From CP2-2F sp034436235 (GTDB lineage: Bacteria > Chloroflexota > Anaerolineae > Aggregatilineales > UBA2796): 13,132 nucleotides of DNA. A program made the position numbers and the translations under genes. The DNA lies in the NCBI GenBank assembly GCA_034436235.1, contig DAOTWB010000307.1, positions 1-13,132 of the forward strand. The letters run 5' to 3'. Positions 8,439 through 13,132 of the stretch are shown piece after piece; the first letter of the stretch is position 1, and every line of letters begins with the position of its first letter. The notes beneath the pieces were generated by a model. The model saw only the letters and a program-made list of their open reading frames with translations, made no database searches and was not told the origin of the DNA.

Positions 8439-10001
8439 TCAGGTTAAGATGGGCAGCCAAAAGCCGAAGGTGCTGCCCTGCCCTTCCTTGCTGACGAACC
8501 AGACTTGTCCGCCGTGCCGCTCGATCACTTCTTTGACCAAGCTCAAGCCGATGCCGCTGCCGCTGATATGTCGCGTAGCGGCTTGTGTGGCGCGGAAGTG
8601 CGGCTGGAAGATCGCAGCTTGCTGATCGGCAGGAATGCCATAGCCGTTGTCTTTGACGCTAAAGGTGAAGCGCTCATCTTCGCTATAGGCGCTGACCACG
8701 ATCTCGCCGCCTTCAGGCGTGTACTTGCTGGCGTTATCCAACAAGTTGTTGATCGCCTCGCGCAGGCGGCTGAAATCGCCTTTGAGCGGACGCAGATTCG
8801 GCTGCAGGTTCTGGATGAGAGTCTGTTGGCGCACGTGCAAAGAAGGCAGCATATCTTCTAGCGCCGCGTTGATCAGTTCGTAGGGATCGAACAGCTCGCG
8901 GCTGAGCGGCTCGGTCTCTTCGGCGCGCTGAACGTTCAGCAAATTGACCACTAAGGCTTCCATGCGCGCGAGCGCCTTGTACATATTCTCCAAAAAGCGC
9001 CGATCGGGCAAGAGTCCGCTATCTACATCGGCGCGGATCACGTCTAGATAGTTGCGCAGCACGCCGATTGGATTCTTCAAATCGTGCGATGCCATTTGGA
9101 TCATATGCGTCTTCAGGCGAGTCAGGTCTTTCAAAGAGCTAACATCGCTCAAGGCAAGCACGTAGCCGCTCTCAGCGGCGCGCCGCGCGTCAATGCTCGC
9201 CACGTTCACCACGAAGTCGCGCTTGGCGCGCTCGTCGCGCAGCTCAAAACGACTTTGAGCGTCTTGCAGGGCAGCGGTCAGTTTCTGGGCGAGCTGCGCC
9301 AAGAACGGATTATCGAGCCGCGCTGCCAGCGCTTCCAGATTGAAGCCCAGCACGTCCGATTCTTGCGCGCCGAGCAACGCCAGCGCGGCAGGATTGGCGA
9401 GCCGCACGCAAAAGAGCCGATCAAGCACCAGCAAGCTCTCTGAGACGCTATCGAGGATCGCTTGAAGCTCGCGTTGCTGCGCTTGCACGCGGTCGAAGAG
9501 CTGTGCGTTGCGCAGCGAAGCGGCGGCTTGATTGGCTGCTGCTTCCACCAAGCGCAAGTGCGCCTGCGTGAAGTGATACGGTTGCGGATGCTCAAGCGTC
9601 ATCACGCCGCGCAGCTCGCCTTCCACAAAGAACGGCACGCACAGCACTGAGCGCACGCGCGCGCGCTCTTTTTCGGCGTCCAAGACTACCCAGCGCGGAT
9701 CAGTCAGCGTGTCCTCGATCAGCGCGGATTGTTGATTCATCATCACCCAGCCTGCCAAGCCTTGCTCCAAAACGCGCCGCGAGACGATCTCGCGCGTCTC
9801 AGCGTCGTAGGCTTGTGCTGAGATGAAACGCTGTAGCGATTCGCCTTGCGCATCTAGCAGAAAGAAGGTGCCGCGCGCCGCGCCGACCGTCTGCGTGGTC
9901 AGCTGGATAGTCTGCTGCAATACGTCGTCTAGGTCGAGCGTCGCCAGAAGACGCGCGATCTGCACCAACATCTCAACGTGCGATCTATCGGAAACATCCA
10001 T
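8439..10001 (-). CDS. Cytosolic sensor histidine kinase, GAF-PAS-HisKA-HATPase
   Basis: A 520-residue sensor kinase without a transmembrane segment, so it should sense a cytoplasmic signal. Numbered from ATG 10001: a GAF domain at about 20-165 (including FFLLDAQGE and VLCVPFFVEGELRGVMTLE), a PAS domain at about 175-285, then the dimerisation domain with phosphoacceptor His306 in MASHDLKNPIG. The ATPase domain has the N box LLDNASKYTPEGG (Asn423), G1 box DNGYGIP at 451-457 and G2 box GSGIGLSLVK at 481-490. All catalytic motifs are intact. The frame extends to an ATG at 10061, but that codon lies inside the -10 element of the promoter, so it cannot be on that transcript. The ribosome site before 10001 is weak. 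It heads the operon with the zinc-ribbon gene and sucCD. The response regulator at 5293-5994 is a possible partner. Confidence 0.92.
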   Translation of the reverse strand: MDVSDRSHVEMLVQIARLLATLDLDDVLQQTIQLTTQTVGAARGTFFLLDAQGESLQRFISAQAYDAETREIVSRRVLEQGLAGWVMMNQQSALIEDTLTDPRWVVLDAEKERARVRSVLCVPFFVEGELRGVMTLEHPQPYHFTQAHLRLVEAAANQAAASLRNAQLFDRVQAQQRELQAILDSVSESLLVLDRLFCVRLANPAALALLGAQESDVLGFNLEALAARLDNPFLAQLAQKLTAALQDAQSRFELRDERAKRDFVVNVASIDARRAAESGYVLALSDVSSLKDLTRLKTHMIQMASHDLKNPIGVLRNYLDVIRADVDSGLLPDRRFLENMYKALARMEALVVNLLNVQRAEETEPLSRELFDPYELINAALEDMLPSLHVRQQTLIQNLQPNLRPLKGDFSRLREAINNLLDNASKYTPEGGEIVVSAYSEDERFTFSVKDNGYGIPADQQAAIFQPHFRATQAATRHISGSGIGLSLVKEVIERHGGQVWFVSKEGQGSTFGFWLPILT

Positions 10002-10059
10002 AAAACGACCCAGTCGTCCGCTTTTTCGGGCAGTCTGGTTAGAGTCTACCACACTTCGC

Positions 10060-10088
10060 ATTGTACATGGATCGGCGCGTTTTGTCAG
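10060..10088 (-). promoter_or_regulatory. Sigma-70-like promoter of the kinase-sucCD operon
   Basis: On the minus strand, CTGACA (10083-10088) and TACAAT (10060-10065) are separated by exactly 17 bases, with five of six matches each. The predicted transcript start is near 10053, about 50 bases before ATG 10001. It overlaps the upstream in-frame ATG at 10061. Confidence 0.7.
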
Positions 10089-10200
10089 CGCAAACTATCG
10101 CGTCTGTTCACTGAGGCTAATGGCTCATAGCGTAAGGCTGCCTGCGCTGAGCGCGTCTCTACTGCGTGAGACAATACATGATCTGTGAAGGAAGAACCTT

Positions 10201-10854
10201 ATGCCGCTCATCCAAGCGCGCGACCGCGAGTACCTTGCGCACGAGTTCGATCAGCTCAGCCACGCCGTGAAGCTGGTGCTGTTCACCAGTCAGCAAGGCT
10301 GTGAGTACTGCACTGAGATACGCCAAATTGTGACGGAAGTGGCGGAGCTCTCGCCGAAGCTCAGCTTCGAAGAATATGATGTGCAGCAAGCGCCTGAGCT
10401 TGCCGCGCAATACAAGGTGGATAAGACGCCGGCGTTGGTGGTGATGCGCGGCGGCGAGTCGCCGAGGGATTATGGCATTCGCTACTATGGCATTCCATCA
10501 GGCTATGAGTTCAGCTCGCTCGTCCACAGCATTTTGATGGTCGGCAAGGGCGAGTCGGGCTTATCGGCAGAAGTGAAGGCATGGGCAGCCGCGCTGACAC
10601 AGCCTGTGCATATCCAAGTGTTCGTCACGCCGAGCTGTCCGTACTGTCCGCAAGCCGTTCTGCTGGCGCATCGCTTCGCCCTTGAGAGCGATCTGATCCG
10701 CGCCGATATGGTCGAGGCGATAGAGTTCCCTGAGCTGGCGGAGCAGTATCAGGTGATGGGCGTGCCGCGCACAGTCATCAATGAGCGCGTGCATATCGAA
10801 GGCGCGGCGCCTGAGCATATCCTGCACGCCAAACTGCAGGAAGCGCTGGCTTAA
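10201..10854 (+). CDS. Protein disulfide oxidoreductase with two thioredoxin folds
   Basis: A 217-residue cytosolic protein of the PDO (glutaredoxin-like, double thioredoxin fold) family known mainly from thermophilic archaea and bacteria. The N-terminal unit has the redox pair Cys34-Cys37 (GCEYC) and cis-proline Pro77 (VDKTPALV). The C-terminal unit has Cys146-Cys149 (SCPYC) and cis-proline Pro189 (MGVPRTV). The CPYC site is the classical glutaredoxin-type active site and usually the more reactive one. Both sites are intact, and there is no signal peptide, so it should form or exchange disulfides in the cytoplasm. Family members often work with a thioredoxin-reductase-like flavoprotein, which is not in this window. 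AAGGA at 10188-10192 lies 8 bases before the ATG. No convincing promoter was found in the 199-base gap upstream. Its stop overlaps the convergent gene's stop. Confidence 0.92.
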   Translation: MPLIQARDREYLAHEFDQLSHAVKLVLFTSQQGCEYCTEIRQIVTEVAELSPKLSFEEYDVQQAPELAAQYKVDKTPALVVMRGGESPRDYGIRYYGIPSGYEFSSLVHSILMVGKGESGLSAEVKAWAAALTQPVHIQVFVTPSCPYCPQAVLLAHRFALESDLIRADMVEAIEFPELAEQYQVMGVPRTVINERVHIEGAAPEHILHAKLQEALA

Positions 10855-11357
10855 AGCACGCCGCTCAGCTCAATTAAATAGAGCGTGATATCGGCGAGGC
10901 GCGCTTGAAAGGCGCTGCCGAAAGCAGGCGGCGTATCCGCTTGCCAGATCACGAGCGTGTTCAAGCGCTGGCGCAGCAGGTCGCCATCTTCAAAGCTCAG
11001 CCCGACGATATCCGCCGCACGGAATGCCACGTATTGCGCGTCATCTATGCTCAGCCGCCAGCCGTGCCGTCCGTCCCACATGATCAAGCTGACCAACGGA
11101 TGGAACGGATAGGCGCTGAGCAGATCGCGCAGTGCTGCGACGTGATCTTCGGTCACGCGCACGCGCCGCGCACTGACGCGCAAGGCGTCTATATCCGCCA
11201 GCACGCGCTGATAGACCTCGTTCGAGCTGCTGCCCAGCGACATCAAATGCGCGTGCAGCGCGCCCGGCGCCAAGCGGTACAGCTTGAGCAAGTCGCGCGC
11301 GATCAAGCCCAGCTCGTTGCTGATGTGTTGTTCAACCCAGTTTGGATCAACTGCCAT
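10851..11357 (-). CDS. Hypothetical protein, family not recognised
   Basis: A 168-residue soluble protein with no signal peptide, membrane segment or motif that I recognise. It looks mostly helical in the N-terminal half (from NWVEQHISNELGLIARDLLKLY). A region around VSLIMWDGRHGWRLSIDDAQ looks like a beta strand pair. It contains no cysteine pairs and no nucleotide-binding loop. Codon and base use match the neighbours, so it is probably a real resident gene. The start is uncertain: ATG 11357 is used, GTG 11363 is 6 bases upstream, and the longest frame starts at GTG 11393. The last lies only a few bases after the predicted transcript start and is disfavoured. It follows the deaminase-family gene by 86 bases on the same strand but has its own extended -10 element. 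The stop codon overlaps the PDO gene as TTAA. Confidence 0.6.
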   Translation of the reverse strand: MAVDPNWVEQHISNELGLIARDLLKLYRLAPGALHAHLMSLGSSSNEVYQRVLADIDALRVSARRVRVTEDHVAALRDLLSAYPFHPLVSLIMWDGRHGWRLSIDDAQYVAFRAADIVGLSFEDGDLLRQRLNTLVIWQADTPPAFGSAFQARLADITLYLIELSGVL

Positions 11358-11403
11358 AGTCACGCGGCAATGCCGTCTCCAATTGTTGCGCACGTCTCAC
11401 AAG

Positions 11404-11412
11404 ATTATGACA
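11404..11412 (-). promoter_or_regulatory. Candidate extended -10 promoter of the hypothetical gene
   Basis: On the minus strand the element reads TGTCATAAT: a TGn extension and CATAAT, five of six matches. There is no good -35 at standard spacing. The predicted transcript start near 11397 leaves a leader of about 40 bases before ATG 11357. Confidence 0.4.
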
Positions 11413-11443
11413 CAACACGCCTTCGCCAAAAACTATCAACTTG

Positions 11444-12304
11444 TCAGATGATGTATTTCGGCGAGGCGAGCGTGGCTTCGTCGGTGATGATCGTGTAATC
11501 GCGACCGCGAATGTGCGTGACAGGATAATCGTCGCCTGCCGTGCCGAAGAGCGCCAAGCGCAGCACAGTATTCGCCCAATCCAGCGCGCCATCATTGCGG
11601 CAGTACAGCCGCAGACGTTGCGCGCTCAGAATCTCGCGCATGCCGAGCGTGTAGGCATAGCGCGGAAAACAGGCGATGTTGCCGCCGATGTTGGCGCGAA
11701 TCGCGTTCATGGTCACTGTGAAATCGTTCAGACGCACGCGCCGCACCGAAAGCGACGCCACGCCGCGCTCAGGCTCGTTGAAGGCGAGATGTCCGTGAAT
11801 GCCGACGCCGCCATAGCAAGTCTGAATGCCGCCTAAGCGCTCGATCAGCTCAGGAATGCGCGCGTAGTTGGTCTGATCAGGAAAGATGACCTGCTCTGGC
11901 ACAAGGTCGCTGCCTTGCGCGCGCAACGGCGCGAAGAACAGCTGCTCCATCGTGCCGCGAAAGCTCAACGGATGCTCAGGCGGCAGCACGTCGCCATCGG
12001 CATCGCAATATTCGTCCATGAAGAACAGCCAACAGCGCGCTAACGACAGCCGACGCGCCGCGATCAGCTCCACAAGATACGGATAGCCGCCAATTGGACC
12101 GACGGGCAGGATCAGGCGCAACGGCGCGCCTTGCGCGTTAGCGGCAGCGATCTCAGCGGCAAGGTCTTCCGCCATGCGCCGATGCAGCGCGTCTACATCA
12201 GCGCAGACAATCAAGCGCTCAGCGGCGCGTCGCCGCACTTCATCAGGCGAGAGGCTGAGCAGATGGCGCACCTCGGCTTGGCGCCACGGCAGCGGATCGG
12301 TCAT
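11444..12304 (-). CDS. Glucosamine-6-phosphate deaminase/isomerase family protein
   Basis: A 286-residue protein of the NagB/RpiA/6-phosphogluconolactonase sugar-phosphate isomerase fold. Classical NagB converts glucosamine-6-phosphate to fructose-6-phosphate and ammonia. Visible landmarks are a phosphate-loop-like ILPVGPIGGYPYL at 65-77, MDEYC at 96-100 (Asp97 at the catalytic base position), EHPLSF at 110-115, YGGVGIHGHLAFNEP at 164-178 (His172 and Glu177 matching the catalytic His and Glu), and YTLGMREILSA at 218-228. The one notable change is His170, where E. coli NagB has Asp141 and some Firmicutes have Asn. The protein is about 20 residues longer than NagB at the N-terminus. It may be a NagB subfamily with a different substrate. 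It has its own promoter about 100 bases upstream; no clear ribosome site precedes the ATG. Confidence 0.82.
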   Translation of the reverse strand: MTDPLPWRQAEVRHLLSLSPDEVRRRAAERLIVCADVDALHRRMAEDLAAEIAAANAQGAPLRLILPVGPIGGYPYLVELIAARRLSLARCWLFFMDEYCDADGDVLPPEHPLSFRGTMEQLFFAPLRAQGSDLVPEQVIFPDQTNYARIPELIERLGGIQTCYGGVGIHGHLAFNEPERGVASLSVRRVRLNDFTVTMNAIRANIGGNIACFPRYAYTLGMREILSAQRLRLYCRNDGALDWANTVLRLALFGTAGDDYPVTHIRGRDYTIITDEATLASPKYII

Positions 12305-12406
12305 CGGCTGTCGCTTGCTAGGCGTGAGGGAAATTCAAGTGTTTCAATGACGTGCTTGTCTGCGCGCATGGCTTTTTCCGTCGCTGCTGAGGCATTCGCG
12401 CCGCAC

Positions 12407-12435
12407 AGCGTAGCACAGCGCGACAGCCTTGTCAA
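12407..12435 (-). promoter_or_regulatory. Sigma-70-like promoter of the deaminase-family gene
   Basis: On the minus strand a perfect TTGACA (12430-12435) is 17 bases from TACGCT (12407-12412), which carries a TGn extension. The predicted start near 12400 gives a leader of about 95 bases. It lies just after the hairpin terminator of the PhoU gene. I see no riboswitch-like structure in the leader by eye. Confidence 0.65.
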
Positions 12436-12454
12436 GGCGGCGCGACCGTTACAT

Positions 12455-12488
12455 AAAATGCGCGGACAAGGTCAGCGACCTTGTCCGC
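12455..12488 (-). terminator. Rho-independent terminator of the PhoU-type gene
   Basis: A perfect 12-bp inverted repeat, GCGGACAAGGTC (12462-12473) and GACCTTGTCCGC (12477-12488), encloses a 3-base loop. Read on the minus strand it is followed by GCATTTTATG, a short T run. It begins 17 bases after the PhoU-type stop codon and is the only clear intrinsic terminator in the window. The T run is short, so termination may be incomplete. Confidence 0.75.
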
Positions 12489-12505
12489 AGCGTGCTGTGC
12501 GATGC

Positions 12506-13132
12506 TCAGAGCGCCGTGCTGGAGCGCGGCTCGAACAGCGTGCCTGTCACGATGTAGATGATCCGCTCGCAGATGTTCGAAACGCGGTCGGCGAAGCGCT
12601 CAATATCGTGCGAGACCCAGAGCAGCAGCGTAGCGTACTCAACAGCTGCCGAATTCTCCATCATCGTCTTGATCAGATAATCGTACACGCGCTTGTGCAG
12701 CGCATCCACCTCTTCATCGCGCTGAACCACTTGCCGCGCCAGCTGCGCGTCGCTCTTCTCAAAAGCGATCATCGCCTGATGCAAGTTTTCGGCGGCAAGG
12801 CGCGCCATATCGGTGAAGAGCGGCAGATGGACAGCTGCCGCAAGCGCCTCTGTGCGCAGCGCAATGCGCGCAATGCCTGCCGCATGATCGCCCATGCGCT
12901 CCAAATTCGTGGCAATGCTGACCGCCGCCACAATGCGCCGCAGATCGCCGGCGTTTGGCTGTTGCAACGCCAAGAGCGTGTAGCACTGCTCTTCAATCTC
13001 ATAGCGCAAGCTGTTGATCGTCGCATCGAATGCCTCAACGCGCCGCGCCGCCTGAAAATCGCGCTGCTGCAAGGCACGCACCGCTTCCACCAACTGTGTC
13101 TCCACCAATTCTGCCAAGCGCAACAGATCGTT
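12506..13132 (-). CDS. phoU: PhoU-type phosphate transport/signalling regulator, N-terminus cut off
   Basis: The last 208 residues of a PhoU-family protein; the frame stays open to the window edge, so the true start is outside. PhoU proteins are all-helical, made of two three-helix bundles, and damp phosphate uptake and Pho signalling by contacting the Pst transporter and a PhoR-type kinase. The first repeat carries NLERMGDHAAGIA and the second DIERFADRVSNICERIIYIVTG, the paired metal-binding E/D-x3-D signatures. The segment begins NDLLRLAELVETQLVEAVRAL, normal for the first PhoU helix, so only some ten residues are probably missing. A TTG at 13123 is in frame but looks internal. The gene is followed by a clear terminator and is therefore the end of its transcript. 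Pst transporter genes would be expected further right, outside the window. Confidence 0.92.
   Translation of the reverse strand, partial: NDLLRLAELVETQLVEAVRALQQRDFQAARRVEAFDATINSLRYEIEEQCYTLLALQQPNAGDLRRIVAAVSIATNLERMGDHAAGIARIALRTEALAAAVHLPLFTDMARLAAENLHQAMIAFEKSDAQLARQVVQRDEEVDALHKRVYDYLIKTMMENSAAVEYATLLLWVSHDIERFADRVSNICERIIYIVTGTLFEPRSSTAL

Noticed and set aside
10135..10180. Imperfect inverted repeat (GTCTCTAC / GTGAGAC) before the PDO gene
   Set aside because: A short stem with a bulge, no matching promoter and no T run; too weak to call an operator or terminator.
12305..12505. Intergenic region searched for a small gene or riboswitch (such as a glucosamine-related glmS type)
   Set aside because: Only a promoter and the PhoU terminator were found; no conserved ribozyme or riboswitch core and no convincing short frame with a ribosome site.

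Overview
This 13.1 kb window is compact bacterial chromosome of roughly 60% G+C. It is packed with housekeeping, signalling and redox genes. I see no tRNA, rRNA, CRISPR array, insertion sequence or prophage, and no stretch over 300 bases without a gene. The combination of an FxLYD-type lipoprotein, a deazaflavin (F420)-type nitroreductase homologue, a two-thioredoxin-fold protein disulfide oxidoreductase and cytosolic GAF/PAS kinases suggests Chloroflexota (Anaerolineae-like), perhaps a thermophile. That placement is an inference from gene content, not a proof.

Layout, left to right. Bases 2-1304 (+): the C-terminal end of a nucleotidyltransferase with a beta-helix tail, then a class I aminotransferase. 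Bases 1301-2826 (-): a two-gene unit, a deazaflavin-dependent nitroreductase-like protein coupled by an ATGA overlap to a lipoprotein. Bases 2953-4572 (+): a DNA methyltransferase fused to an Mrr-type nuclease domain. Bases 4578-5153 (-): a beta-carbonic anhydrase. Bases 5293-5994 (+): an OmpR/PhoB-type response regulator. Bases 5998-10001 (-): an apparent four-gene operon, histidine kinase, zinc-ribbon protein, sucC-like and sucD. Bases 10201-10854 (+): a protein disulfide oxidoreductase. Bases 10851-12304 (-): a glucosamine-6-phosphate deaminase-family gene and an unrecognised gene. Bases 12506-13132 (-): a PhoU-type gene cut by the window end and followed by a hairpin terminator.

Several divergent gaps hold readable sigma-70-like promoters, and in three cases these decide which start codon is possible. 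All four convergent gene pairs meet with between 4 bp of overlap and 5 bp of gap, leaving no room for terminators between them. The kinase operon and the response regulator face each other across 3 bp at the sucD end, so they may form one two-component system around the sucCD genes.

The most striking property is not a gene. The palindrome GGCC does not occur at all in 13,132 bases, where base composition alone predicts about 100 copies. CCGG is also rare, while GCGC and GATC are plainly enriched. This looks like strong restriction-site avoidance by the whole lineage, and it applies equally to the methyltransferase-nuclease gene.
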